A stretch of DNA of 64,000 nt from Alteromonas gilva (GCF_028595265.1 NZ_JAQQXP010000001.1:2666001-2730000); one strand, 5' to 3'. Shown: positions 26,166 to 35,173, numbered from the stretch's first letter. Translations and numbers: made by a program. The notes: generated from the letters alone by a model not told the origin.

Positions 26166-28933
26166 TTTTCCTCTGTCACCGGTTTCGTGTCGGCGATGTT
26201 GACGACCTGCGGCGCTGATGCCTCCGCCTGGTCACAGGCAGCAATTAATGACGCCAGCTCCGTTTTACAGGAGCCACAATTGGTGCCGCATTGTAATTTT
26301 TTACCCAGTGCGTTAACGCTATTGGTGCCCTCGGCAATGGCGTGTTTAATGGTATTTTCACGTACCTCAAAGCAGCTGCAGACTATTTTGCCCAGCATGT
26401 AAGCATCATCAGGCTGCTGATTGAGTAAGCCGTTCATTTGCGCTTCAGTGAGCGCCGAATCACTGCTGTAAAGACTTTCTAACCAATCAACCGGTAGCGC
26501 CACAGGCGTTGCCGAGAGCATGATGGTTAATACCAGTCGTTCTTTACGGGTGGCCACCAGCGTGCACTGCCCGCCACTTTGCAACGTACTCCACTGGCTA
26601 TCCTGAGGCAGTTGCGCTAACAACTTATTGAGCAACGCCATCGGGGTAAGCGTGTCGGCGACCTGCGTACAAAGTGCCTCGTCAGTCGGTGTATCAAGCC
26701 AGTATAAACAGGCTGTTTTTAAACGGTCCACATCATTTGTATGACCATAAATAAGGCCATAGGCCGCGGCGTTAAATACCTCAGCACTCACCGCACCGTG
26801 TTTTAATTCGGGCTGGCCGGATAACGCATCGTTGGCACCGTTGAGCAAGGCGCCCACTTTACAATGAGAGCCCCAGGTAGCAGACCAGTGAAACGGCGCA
26901 AATAATTCACCGCAGCGCTGTTTACTGTCAGGGCGCGCCGGCAATATCACGTCAATGTTGTCACTGCAGGCCGCCTTAAGCGTAACCAACGCGCCATCGG
27001 TAATGCCGAGGCGCTGCGCATCGCGCGGATGGATGCTTAACCAGGGCCGGTCAGTATGTTTGAGTAAACGCGGCGCGTTGCCAGTGCGGGTCATGGTATG
27101 CCACTGATCACGCAGGCGGCCGGTATTGAGCACAAACGGATATTGGCTGCTGGTTTGCTGCTCGGGCGCACGGGGCGTAATGGCAATGAAGCGGGCCTTG
27201 CCATTTGGCGTATAAAATCTACCGTCGGCAAACAGTCGCTCACTGCCTGAACGATGAGCTTCGGCTAATGGCCATTGTTGCGGTCGCAGGTTATCGTACT
27301 GGGTTAGTGACAGCCCTGCCAGTGCGCCTAAATCCAGTGCCCGGCTACCGTTGTTGTCGGCCGCGGTTAACGCGCAGTGCTCGCTGAATATCTGCTGCGG
27401 ATGCTGGTACGCAAACGCCTTTTCAAAGCCCATCGCGCAGGCGACCATGCTGATAATTTGCCAGTCATGCCTGGCCATGCCATGCGGATCCAGTAATCCG
27501 CGCTGGCGCGAAATGCGCCGCTCTGAGTTGGTTACCGTGCCGTTTTTTTCCGACCAGCCGGTCGCAGGCAGCACAATATCAGCAAATTTAAGGGTATCGT
27601 TGGTGGCAGCGGTTTCTGACACAATCACCAGCTCACAGTTACTCAGTGCTTTTTCGATAAGCGCCCGGTTTGGCATACTGGCCACCGGGTTAGTCGCCAT
27701 GATCCACAGGCATTTGAGCTTGCCATCGGCAGCGGCCTGGAACATCTCCACCGCTTTTAACCCCGGTTGAGACGCCAGGTTAGGCGCCTGCCAAAAAGCG
27801 CTGACGGTTTCACGATGCTGAGGGTTATCGATATCCATGTGCGCGGCCAGCATGTTCGATAAGCCTCCGACTTCACGGCCACCCATGGCATTGGGCTGTC
27901 CGGTAATAGAGAACGGGCCGCAGCCTTCGCGGCCAATTTTACCACTGGCAAGGTGACAGTTGATAATGGCGTTGCCTTTATCTACACCGGTGGTGGACTG
28001 ATTAATTCCCATCGAGAAAAAGCTGATCACGCGGGGCAACTGCGCAAACCAGCTATACAACGTGCGCAACTGTTTTTCAGGGACATCACAGGCCTCGGCG
28101 ACGGTCGCCAGTGTCCAGTCTTTTGCCGCATCCAGCGCGCGGTCAAAACCCTCGGTAGATGCCTCAATAAAGGCGTTATCCAGGCCGTTATTGACGGCCA
28201 GGTAATGCAGCAAACCGCAATATAGGGCGCTGTCGGAACCAGCACGCAGCGCGATATGTAAATCTGCAATGGTACTGCTGTCGGTATGACGCGGGTCGAT
28301 CACCACCACTTTCATGGCCGGATTACGCAGCTTTGCCCGCTCTATGCGCTGGTACAGCACCGGATGGGTCCAGGCGGCGTTACTGCCAACCAAAATGAGT
28401 AAGTCGGTATGCTCTAAGTCCTCGTAATCGCACGGCACAATGTCTTCGCCGAATGCACGCTTGTGGGCCACCACTGCTGACGACATACATAATCTTGAAT
28501 TAGTGTCGATATTAGCGGTGCCAATAAAGCCTTTCATCAGCTTATTGGCAACATAGTAATCTTCTGTGAGCAACTGACCCGAGCCATACAACCCAATTGC
28601 ATCCGGACCGTGCTGCTCAATGATACTGCTTAACCTTGCCGCCACGATATCCGTTGCCGACTCCCAACTAGCGGGTTGACCGAATACCACCGGTGTTGTC
28701 AGTCGTTTGGCAGGATCCAGCGTTTCCAGCAAATGGGTACCTTTAATACACAGGCGACCGAAATTCGCCGGGTGCTCAGGACTGCCCTTTAGGTCACTCA
28801 GCCGGCCCTTCATGCTACCGGTCTGCAGTACGTCCACCCCACAACCTACCCCGCAATAAGGACAAGTAGTTTGCACCAGTTGCTCGGTAGCAGACTGGGA
28901 TTTGGCAGGCGTCATTGGCGGTATTGAAGTCAT
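26162..28933 (-). CDS. nasA: Assimilatory nitrate reductase catalytic subunit
   Basis: The 923-residue enzyme reduces nitrate to nitrite in the cytoplasm. The N-terminal [4Fe-4S] site is CPYCGVGCGVDV with a fourth Cys in GRLCIKG, followed by bis-MGD molybdopterin domains (SRLCMSSAVVAHKRAFG with the molybdenum region, STTGVDKGNAI) and a molydopterin dinucleotide-binding domain at about 600-730. The C-terminal BFD-type [2Fe-2S] domain has CSCFEV and CGTNCGSCKTE, as in Klebsiella NasA. No Tat signal is present. It lies between nirD and cobA. Confidence 0.95.
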   Translation of the reverse strand: MTSIPPMTPAKSQSATEQLVQTTCPYCGVGCGVDVLQTGSMKGRLSDLKGSPEHPANFGRLCIKGTHLLETLDPAKRLTTPVVFGQPASWESATDIVAARLSSIIEQHGPDAIGLYGSGQLLTEDYYVANKLMKGFIGTANIDTNSRLCMSSAVVAHKRAFGEDIVPCDYEDLEHTDLLILVGSNAAWTHPVLYQRIERAKLRNPAMKVVVIDPRHTDSSTIADLHIALRAGSDSALYCGLLHYLAVNNGLDNAFIEASTEGFDRALDAAKDWTLATVAEACDVPEKQLRTLYSWFAQLPRVISFFSMGINQSTTGVDKGNAIINCHLASGKIGREGCGPFSITGQPNAMGGREVGGLSNMLAAHMDIDNPQHRETVSAFWQAPNLASQPGLKAVEMFQAAADGKLKCLWIMATNPVASMPNRALIEKALSNCELVIVSETAATNDTLKFADIVLPATGWSEKNGTVTNSERRISRQRGLLDPHGMARHDWQIISMVACAMGFEKAFAYQHPQQIFSEHCALTAADNNGSRALDLGALAGLSLTQYDNLRPQQWPLAEAHRSGSERLFADGRFYTPNGKARFIAITPRAPEQQTSSQYPFVLNTGRLRDQWHTMTRTGNAPRLLKHTDRPWLSIHPRDAQRLGITDGALVTLKAACSDNIDVILPARPDSKQRCGELFAPFHWSATWGSHCKVGALLNGANDALSGQPELKHGAVSAEVFNAAAYGLIYGHTNDVDRLKTACLYWLDTPTDEALCTQVADTLTPMALLNKLLAQLPQDSQWSTLQSGGQCTLVATRKERLVLTIMLSATPVALPVDWLESLYSSDSALTEAQMNGLLNQQPDDAYMLGKIVCSCFEVRENTIKHAIAEGTNSVNALGKKLQCGTNCGSCKTELASLIAACDQAEASAPQVVNIADTKPVTEEN

Positions 28934-28948
28934 AGTCGGCCCTGTTAC

Positions 28949-29314
28949 TTACAGTTCAATGAAGACACGGTGCTGGTCAACGCGCACTGCAAAGCTTTGC
29001 ACACTGACATCGTCCCGTTCCAGACATTCGCCTGTTGCCAGGTTGTAGTGTTCCTTATACAACGGTGATGCCACCACTACCTTGTCCTGCAAGGTACCCA
29101 CAATGCCGCGGTACAACACATTTGCCTGACCAATCGGGTCCCAGTTGCTGATTGCGAAATACTGCGTCTCGTCGCCCAGCACAATTCTGAAAATCGCAAT
29201 TTGCTGACCATCAACCAACGCGCAAACACCACTGTTGGTAACCAGATCATCGGTATGACACACATCGTGCCACTGGGGGGAAGGCGCAGTTTGCGCCTGC
29301 ATTTGAACCTGCAT
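28949..29314 (-). CDS. nirD: Nitrite reductase [NAD(P)H] small subunit
   Basis: The 121-residue protein has the Rieske-like fold of NirD and lacks the Cys-x-His iron ligands of true Rieske proteins (SPLYKEHYNLATGEC). It partners NirB in reduction of nitrite to ammonium. The start at 29314 has AGGAG seven bases upstream; a TTG at 29332 would overlap nirB. The ribosome site lies inside the end of nirB, so the pair is coupled. Confidence 0.92.
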   Translation of the reverse strand: MQVQMQAQTAPSPQWHDVCHTDDLVTNSGVCALVDGQQIAIFRIVLGDETQYFAISNWDPIGQANVLYRGIVGTLQDKVVVASPLYKEHYNLATGECLERDDVSVQSFAVRVDQHRVFIEL

Positions 29315-29324
29315 AAGTGTTCTC

Positions 29325-31871
29325 CTAAACAATCTCTACTGGAATCGCCTTTTCAGCGGCGTATTTTTCGGCATTCGTGGCCGGACGAATTTGCTCACGC
29401 TCGGCAACAAACTGAATGTTTGAATCAATCTCGTCGCTGTTAACAAACTGACGGAAGCGTTTGAGCGCTTCAGGCGACTCGATCGTGGTTTTCCATTCGC
29501 ACTGATAGCTATCGGCAATGCGCTGCATTTGCGCCTCAAGCTCCTCACAGATGCCCAGCGAATCATCAATAACCACCGATTTGAGGTAATCCAGACCGCC
29601 TTCGAGGTTTTCCATCCACACAGAGGTACGCTGCAGACGATCGGCCGTTTTTGCATAAAACATCAGTACCCGGTCGATGTACTTCACCAGGGTCGCATCA
29701 TCCAGATCGGTGGCGAATAAATCCGCGTGCCGGGGTTTCATACCACCATTACCGCAGACATACAGGTTCCAGCCATTTTCAGTGGCAATCACGCCAATAT
29801 CCTTGCCCTGGGCTTCAGCACACTCGCGGGTACAGCCGGAGACGGCAAATTTGATTTTGTGCGGCGCGCGCAGGCCCTTGTAACGGTTTTCCAGATCAAT
29901 TGCCTGGGTAACAGAATCCTGCACGCCATAACGACACCAGGTACTGCCCACACAGGATTTTACGGTACGCAATGACTTGGCATAGGCATGACCGGTTTCA
30001 AACCCACCGTCAACCAGCTTTTGCCAGATAGCAGGCAACTGGTCTACCCGGGCGCCAAACAGATCAATGCGCTGTCCACCGGTAATTTTGGTGTACAGGT
30101 TGTAGTCTTTGGCGATTTGCCCTAACAGTATCAGTTTGTCCGGCGTGATCTCACCGCCTGCAACCCGTGGCACAATGGAATAAGTACCGTCTTTTTGCAT
30201 GTTACCCAAATAGGTGTCGTTGGTATCCTGCAGGGGTTGGTGCGGTTTATTGAGCACGTAGTCATTCCACACCGACGCAAAAATAGAGGCCGCCGCTGGC
30301 TTACAAATGTCGCAGCCCAGACCTTTACCATGTTTAGTCAGCAGCTCGTCAAAGGTTGCTATCTTCTCTACCTGAATGAGGTGATAAAGCTCCTGGCGGG
30401 TATAATTGAAGTGCTCACAAATGGCTTTGGATACTTCCACGCCACGCTTTTCTAATTCGCTATCGACCACTGTCTTAAGTAATGCGGTACAACCGCCACA
30501 GCCGGTACTGGCTTTGGTAGACGATTTAACATCGCCCAGCGAGCAACAACCACCGTCTATCGCTCCTACAATGTCGCCTTTAGAAACATTATGACAAGAG
30601 CAGATAGTCGCGCTGTCACCCAGCGCGTCAGCACCCAGCAACGGTTTGTCACCGGATGACGGTAAAATGAGCGCTTCCGGAGTATCAGGCAGGGCAATAC
30701 CATTTAAGGCATATTGCAGTAAGGTATCGTAGTCGCTGGTATCACCAATCAGCACAGCACCCAGCACCAGTGATTTGTTGGCATCTACCACAAGCTTTTT
30801 GTACACCCCTTCAGGCTGGTTATGGTAGGTGTAGACCAGCGCTCCCGGCGTGCGGCCGTGCGCATCACCGATAGAGCCTACCTCAACGCCCATAAGCTTA
30901 AGCTTAGTGCTCATGTCGGCACCGGCAAACTCGCCTTCCCCGCCGGTCAGGTCAGCTACAGCAGCTCGTGCCATGGCATAGCCCGGCGCCACCAAACCGT
31001 AGATACGTTTATCCCACAGCGCACACTCACCAATGGCGTACACGTCCGGATCAGAGGTTTTACACTGATTATCGATAACAATACCGCCACGCTCCCCGAC
31101 AACAAGACCAAACTCACGTGCTAACTGGTCGCTGGGCCGGATACCGGCAGAGAACAACACTAAATCTGTCTCCAGTACCGAGCCGTCGCCAAACTTCATA
31201 CGGTAGCGACAATTCTCGCCCGCCTCTATCACTTCCGTGGCTTTTTGGGTATGCACTTTAACGCCAAGGGCTTCAATTTTATCTTTGAGCAGTTCCCCCC
31301 CCATAGGGTCAAGCTGCACTGCCATCAGTTGCGGGGCAAATTCCACTACGTGGGTTTCCAGACCGGCCTGCTTGAGGGCGTTAGCCGCCTCAAGCCCCAG
31401 TAAGCCGCCTCCAACCACCACACCCACTTTGCTTTGCGCCGCCGACGCACTGATCGACTCCAGATCCTCAATGGTACGATAGACCAGACAGTGCTCCTGA
31501 TCATTACCCGGAATAGGCGGAACAAACGGATAGGAGCCGGTAGCGAGTACCAGTTTATCGTAGGGATAGTGAACGCCGTCTTTGGTGGTAACCACCTTTT
31601 TAGCGCGATCAATATTGGTCACCCAGGCATTTGTCACCGCTTTTACGCCCCATTCCTGATAGGTTTTCTCATCAGTGAGGGCCAAATCTGCGGCAGTTTT
31701 GCCGGCGAAATACGACGATAAATACACCCGGTCGTAGGCCAGCCGACTCTCACCACTTAAAACGGTGATATCGCAATCAGCCTGACTGTTGATCAGTTGC
31801 TCAACAAAGTGGTGACCTACCATACCGTTACCAATAATAACGACGCGTTGTTGCTGTGAGGAAAGATTCAT
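29325..31871 (-). CDS. nirB: Nitrite reductase [NAD(P)H] large subunit
   Basis: The 848-residue enzyme reduces nitrite to ammonium with siroheme. Domains in order: FAD/NAD pyridine nucleotide oxidoreductase (VVIIGNGMVGHHFVEQL), two BFD-like [2Fe-2S] modules (CSCHNVSKGD, STGCGGC; LGCDICKP), then the sulfite/nitrite reductase halves with siroheme-[4Fe-4S] cysteines in STWCRYG, SGCTRECAEAQG. I start at 31871, nine bases after AGGTGA; a start at 31913 would put the leader terminator in the coding region. First gene of the nirBD-nasA-cobA-trpD2-like unit. Confidence 0.95.
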   Translation of the reverse strand: MNLSSQQQRVVIIGNGMVGHHFVEQLINSQADCDITVLSGESRLAYDRVYLSSYFAGKTAADLALTDEKTYQEWGVKAVTNAWVTNIDRAKKVVTTKDGVHYPYDKLVLATGSYPFVPPIPGNDQEHCLVYRTIEDLESISASAAQSKVGVVVGGGLLGLEAANALKQAGLETHVVEFAPQLMAVQLDPMGGELLKDKIEALGVKVHTQKATEVIEAGENCRYRMKFGDGSVLETDLVLFSAGIRPSDQLAREFGLVVGERGGIVIDNQCKTSDPDVYAIGECALWDKRIYGLVAPGYAMARAAVADLTGGEGEFAGADMSTKLKLMGVEVGSIGDAHGRTPGALVYTYHNQPEGVYKKLVVDANKSLVLGAVLIGDTSDYDTLLQYALNGIALPDTPEALILPSSGDKPLLGADALGDSATICSCHNVSKGDIVGAIDGGCCSLGDVKSSTKASTGCGGCTALLKTVVDSELEKRGVEVSKAICEHFNYTRQELYHLIQVEKIATFDELLTKHGKGLGCDICKPAAASIFASVWNDYVLNKPHQPLQDTNDTYLGNMQKDGTYSIVPRVAGGEITPDKLILLGQIAKDYNLYTKITGGQRIDLFGARVDQLPAIWQKLVDGGFETGHAYAKSLRTVKSCVGSTWCRYGVQDSVTQAIDLENRYKGLRAPHKIKFAVSGCTRECAEAQGKDIGVIATENGWNLYVCGNGGMKPRHADLFATDLDDATLVKYIDRVLMFYAKTADRLQRTSVWMENLEGGLDYLKSVVIDDSLGICEELEAQMQRIADSYQCEWKTTIESPEALKRFRQFVNSDEIDSNIQFVAEREQIRPATNAEKYAAEKAIPVEIV

Positions 31872-31893
31872 TTCATTCACCTGTATTTGAGGC

Positions 31894-31926
31894 AAAAAAA
31901 AACCCACAACCATTTCTGGTTGCGGG
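31894..31926 (-). terminator. Leader terminator of the nirB unit
   Basis: On the minus strand CCCGCAACCA-GAAA-TGGTTGTGGG forms ten pairs with a GNRA-type loop and is followed by nine Ts, just before the nirB ribosome site. It precedes the operon and so works as an attenuator. Confidence 0.88.
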
Positions 31927-31936
31927 CTTCGTTGCC
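31925..31936 (-). promoter_or_regulatory. ANTAR-type hexaloop hairpin (P2) of the nirB leader
   Basis: The transcript contains GGC-AACGAA-GCC, identical to the nrtA leader hairpin, with A1 and G4 in the hexaloop. Its 3' arm overlaps the 5' arm of the terminator stem by two bases. An upstream hairpin with arms CCCGA / TCGGG (about 31970-32000) could be the partner P1. Confidence 0.6.
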
Positions 31937-32009
31937 TGTTTAAGCATAGTGCTAATTAAGTTGTTACCCGAGCAATACATTCATGGTACTCATCGGGACT
32001 ATGACAATA

Positions 32010-32032
32010 CTAATACAATTATAATGCCAAAA
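32010..32032 (-). promoter_or_regulatory. Sigma-54-like promoter of the nirB unit
   Basis: The minus strand reads TTTTGGCATTATAATTGTAT: TGGCAT at -24 and GT at -12 with GG-N10-GT spacing. Transcription would start near 32004, giving a leader of about 130 bases. Confidence 0.55.
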
Positions 32033-32091
32033 TTGGAGCCCAATAAATACAAGGAGTTAGCTTTGACTTTTGGCAGCAACACGGATCACAA

Positions 32092-32128
32092 CGCACCAAA
32101 AATAAGCAAAACGAATGCTTTTGGTGCA
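32092..32128. promoter_or_regulatory. Candidate NtrC enhancer pair upstream of nirB
   Basis: Two imperfect 17-base sites resembling TGCACC-N4-TGGTGCA lie at 32092-32108 and 32112-32128 with centres 20 bases apart; the outer halves (GCACC and TGGTGCA) are the good ones. Together they make an inverted repeat GCACCAAAA...TTTTGGTGC. They are 95-115 bases upstream of the inferred start, a usual place for NtrC. Confidence 0.4.
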
Positions 32129-32133
32129 TTGAT

Positions 32134-33843
32134 TTACCCGTAATGCAAAACGACGACGACCATCAACAATACCATCAACACCGCCGAGATCCCCTGCCAC
32201 ACGCGCACCGGATTGCGTTCAATCAACGGCACACCGCCCCGGTAGGCCGGATTCGGGTGGTGCAAATCGTAAAGAAACTCCGATAAACTCGGATAGCGCT
32301 TCGCTGCCTGAGGATGACAGGCGCGTTTCAGCGCAGCATCCACCCACAACGGCACATTGACGTTTCGCTGGAGCAAACTGGTATAACGTAATTTAAGTAA
32401 ACCGGCATAATTGGATTGCCTGGCCACATTGGTGTTGTAGGGGTATTCACCGCTGAGCAGGTGGTAAACAAGCACGGCCAGTGAAAACTGATCGGCACGT
32501 TCATCTGGCCACAGCCCGGCAAAATACTCCGGTGCACTAAACAGTAAATCGCCGGGAATAAACAGCTCGGCATCACTTTGCAAAAAGTTATGCCCGGCGA
32601 TGCTGGCCGCCCCCAGATCAATAATTGTCAGCACACCTGAGTCATTAACAATGATATTTTCAGGGCGAATGTCCTGGTGCAGTATGCCCTGGCGGTGCAT
32701 AGCCGTTAAACCGTTAATCACCTGGGTAGTCCAGTCACGCACCTGCGCCAGTGTGGCAGGGCCGTTATCATCATACCACTGGCGCAGACTACTGCCGGGA
32801 AAATGCGCCATCACCGTGTAAAAGCCACTGCGGGTAAAAGTGTGCTGGTAGCTGTTTAACACATTGGTATGGGTTACCCGGTTGCCGATCCATTCTTCTT
32901 TGACCATTTCATCGAGGAAACCGGTATTAGCCTGCATCGATGTGGCCGGCATTTTTAACACCCCGGTATGCTGACTCTCACGGTGCACAGCCATGAAAAC
33001 CAAACTTCTTTCACTGCTGTATAGCGGCCGCTGAATTTGCCATTCATCGACATCATCACCAGGCTTTGGCAGCGCAATAAAAGGTAAAAAACCCGCTTCT
33101 GTATAGTTTGTTGTCGATGCCCCAACGGTTGACGTCACTTCCAGCAACACCACGGTAAGGTTATCATCACAGCCGCCGTCTAGCGCCGCTCTGGCGATGT
33201 GTTCAGCGCAGTCATCCAGGTCAGCATGATAGTCGTTGAGCAAAGCCTGCCAGGCCTTGGGAGCAAGTGTCTCGGCGATGCCGTCGGTCATCAACACAAA
33301 GGTATCGCCCGCCTTAAGATCAAGGGTACTGATATCAACATCAAGGTTTGGCCGAATGCCCAATGCATTGCTTAAATATGAGCGCCCTCCCTCGCCCGAT
33401 TGCCGATGATCACGGGTACACAAGGTGACCTCGCCATGACGGATACGATAAATCCGGCTGTCACCGCAATGTAACAACACCGCTTGCTGTTGGTGCAAAA
33501 TCAGCGCGCTGAACGTGCATACGTAGCCTTTGTCGGGATTTTCATAGTGGGGACTTTCCTGTGTTTTAACATACAGCTCTGTATTCACGGTGCGCAGCAC
33601 CAGTTCAGCCGCCCGGGCCGGCGACCATACGTCACAGGTTTTCAGGTAATCGCGCACAAAGTGGTTTACCGCCAGCTCGCTGGCGTACTGACTGACCTGA
33701 CTGCTACTAATACCGTCTGCTACTGCCGCGACAATTCCCCGCGTGCCCAAACGCGAAAAATCAGGCACTGCCACGTTGTGGCAGTCCTGATTTATCGACT
33801 TGATTCCCTTGCCGGAGAACTCTCCCCGGCGCACTTTTAACAT
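32134..33843 (-). CDS. PP2C phosphatase-Ser/Thr kinase fusion protein
   Basis: The 569-residue protein has an N-terminal PP2C phosphatase (about 1-240: SINQDC, AVADGISSS, CGDSRIYRI, MTDGIAET, CDDNLTVV) and a protein kinase domain (about 270-535) with the ATP lysine in GVLKMP, catalytic loop HQDIRPENIIV and DLG in place of DFG. A C-terminal hydrophobic helix (VLMVLLMVVVVL) should anchor it to the inner membrane. The essential Asp, Asn and Lys are kept, so kinase activity is plausible. It lies three bases after nirC; such fusions occur in nitrate clusters, but the target is unknown. Confidence 0.85.
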   Translation of the reverse strand: MLKVRRGEFSGKGIKSINQDCHNVAVPDFSRLGTRGIVAAVADGISSSQVSQYASELAVNHFVRDYLKTCDVWSPARAAELVLRTVNTELYVKTQESPHYENPDKGYVCTFSALILHQQQAVLLHCGDSRIYRIRHGEVTLCTRDHRQSGEGGRSYLSNALGIRPNLDVDISTLDLKAGDTFVLMTDGIAETLAPKAWQALLNDYHADLDDCAEHIARAALDGGCDDNLTVVLLEVTSTVGASTTNYTEAGFLPFIALPKPGDDVDEWQIQRPLYSSERSLVFMAVHRESQHTGVLKMPATSMQANTGFLDEMVKEEWIGNRVTHTNVLNSYQHTFTRSGFYTVMAHFPGSSLRQWYDDNGPATLAQVRDWTTQVINGLTAMHRQGILHQDIRPENIIVNDSGVLTIIDLGAASIAGHNFLQSDAELFIPGDLLFSAPEYFAGLWPDERADQFSLAVLVYHLLSGEYPYNTNVARQSNYAGLLKLRYTSLLQRNVNVPLWVDAALKRACHPQAAKRYPSLSEFLYDLHHPNPAYRGGVPLIERNPVRVWQGISAVLMVLLMVVVVLHYG

Positions 33844-33846
33844 AAA

Positions 33847-34710
33847 TTACACTTTGTCATGTACTTTTGCCGCAGCCACTGTTTTGTTGCTGCCGCCGGT
33901 TGGAATTACACGCTTAGGCGCCGTGCGGGCATGGGTTGAATAAATGGTTAAACCGGTAAATGCCAGACCACCCACTAAATTACCCAGCGCAGTCGGGATT
34001 TCGTTCCAGATGAAATAATCCATGATAGAAAACTCACCGCCCATGATTAAGCCAAACGGGAACAGGAACATATTAACCACCGAGTGCTCAAAACCCATAA
34101 AGAAGAAGAGCATGATTGGCATCCACATGGCCAGCACCTTGCCACTGACGTGGGTCGAGATCATTGCACCAACAACCCCCAGCGACACCATCCAGTTACA
34201 CAGCATACCGCGAACAAATATAGTAAACCAACCGGCCACGCCATGTTCGGCATAGCCTAAGGTACGCGCTTCACCAATACCGGCAACCTTGGTCGCGATG
34301 GCACCGCCATCGATGTTGTAGCCCATGGTAAAAACGAATGACATCATAAACGCCACGGTCAGTGCACCACCAAAATTACCCAGAAACACCAGTCCCCAGT
34401 TACGCAGTATCTGCGGCCAGGTTACTCCGGGACGTTTAGCCAGCCATGCCAACGGGGTTAGCACGAATACACCGGTGAGCAAATCAAAGCCCATCAGGTA
34501 TAACATACAAAAACCCACCGGGAATAAAATTGCCCCTATCAGGAACACCCCGGTTTGCACTGCAATGGTAATTGCAAAGACTGCTGCCAATGCCAGGATT
34601 GCACCCGCCATAAAAGCACGGATTAATGTATCGCGGGTAGACATGTAAATTTTGGATTCGCCCGCATCAACCATCTTGGTTGCAAATTCAGAAGGAAGTA
34701 AATACGCCAT
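33847..34710 (-). CDS. nirC: Formate/nitrite transporter family protein, NirC-like
   Basis: The 287-residue protein has six hydrophobic segments and FNT-family motifs (FLGNFGGALTVAF, GMLCNWMVSLGVVGA, GFEHSVVNMF). It should move nitrite, or possibly nitrate or formate, through the inner membrane. It is the first gene of a two-gene unit with the PP2C-kinase and is preceded by an attenuator leader. Symbol given by context; FocA-like substrates cannot be excluded. Confidence 0.85.
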   Translation of the reverse strand: MAYLLPSEFATKMVDAGESKIYMSTRDTLIRAFMAGAILALAAVFAITIAVQTGVFLIGAILFPVGFCMLYLMGFDLLTGVFVLTPLAWLAKRPGVTWPQILRNWGLVFLGNFGGALTVAFMMSFVFTMGYNIDGGAIATKVAGIGEARTLGYAEHGVAGWFTIFVRGMLCNWMVSLGVVGAMISTHVSGKVLAMWMPIMLFFFMGFEHSVVNMFLFPFGLIMGGEFSIMDYFIWNEIPTALGNLVGGLAFTGLTIYSTHARTAPKRVIPTGGSNKTVAAAKVHDKV

Positions 34711-34775
34711 ATTTAATCACCTAATTGTATTTTCAAAAAATTACCCACAAACACTTTGCAAACTTTATTTCAGGC

Positions 34776-34821
34776 AAAAAAAAACGTCCGCACTCACTCC
34801 CGGGGGAATGAGTTGCGGACG
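34776..34821 (-). terminator. Leader terminator of the nirC unit
   Basis: On the minus strand an eight-pair stem CGTCCGCA / TGCGGACG, extended by CTCA / TGAG across a one-base bulge, is followed by nine Ts. It lies about 65 bases before nirC. Confidence 0.88.
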
Positions 34822-34861
34822 CCTTTATCCGAATATCGTTTGTAAAAACCAGTCAAGGTTT
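34816..34861 (-). promoter_or_regulatory. ANTAR-type two-hairpin leader of nirC
   Basis: Two six-base-loop hairpins follow the inferred start. P1 is AAACC-TTGACT-GGTTT (34861-34846). P2 is CGGAT-AAAGGC-GTCCG (34831-34816), with A1 and G4 in the loop; its 3' arm is the 5' arm of the terminator, so the two structures exclude each other. P1 lacks the A1/G4 bases. This is the clearest of the three leaders. Confidence 0.65.
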
Positions 34862-34870
34862 GCTGTAATA

Positions 34871-34894
34871 ACTTATACAAGACCAGTGCCAAAA
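34871..34894 (-). promoter_or_regulatory. Sigma-54-like promoter of nirC
   Basis: The minus strand reads TTTTGGCACTGGTCTTGTAT: a perfect -24 TGGCAC and, at GG-N10, GT instead of GC. Transcription would start near 34866, just before hairpin P1. Confidence 0.58.
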
Positions 34895-34987
34895 TAACAA
34901 AATAAAATAAAATACATATTTTACAACAACTTAAAATCAAACCTTGGTATCTCTGAACCGTTTGTGAACAACACCCGACAAAAACAA

Positions 34988-35004
34988 CGAACCAAAATGG
35001 CGCA
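34988..35004. promoter_or_regulatory. Candidate NtrC site in the nirC-nasR gap
   Basis: CGAACCAAAATGGCGCA fits TGCACC-N4-TGGTGCA at 10 of 13 defined positions. It is centred about 130 bases upstream of the inferred nirC start and could serve both divergent genes. The remaining 490-base gap holds the nirC leader, two sigma-54-like promoters and no gene. Confidence 0.45.
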
Positions 35005-35158
35005 AAATCCCCATTAAAGGGCAAATGAAATTCTTTAGATCAGTCAGTTCAGCTTAAAAAATGGGCGATTAAACGCATCACCTAACCCCAAAACGCGTAT
35101 AAAACCGCCAAACTATCCGCCAAAACAGGAATTATGCCTTTTTTCACCTTGTAAGGAA

Positions 35159-35173
35159 TGGCTCTTGCTTAGC
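35159..35173 (+). promoter_or_regulatory. Candidate sigma-54 promoter of nasR
   Basis: TGGCTCTTGCTTAGC keeps the invariant GG-N10-GC spacing. It would start transcription near 35185, about 18 bases before the nasR ATG. Confidence 0.35.

Noticed and set aside
31872..31913. N-terminal extension of nirB
   Set aside because: It would translate the leader terminator; AGGTGA supports the start at 31871.
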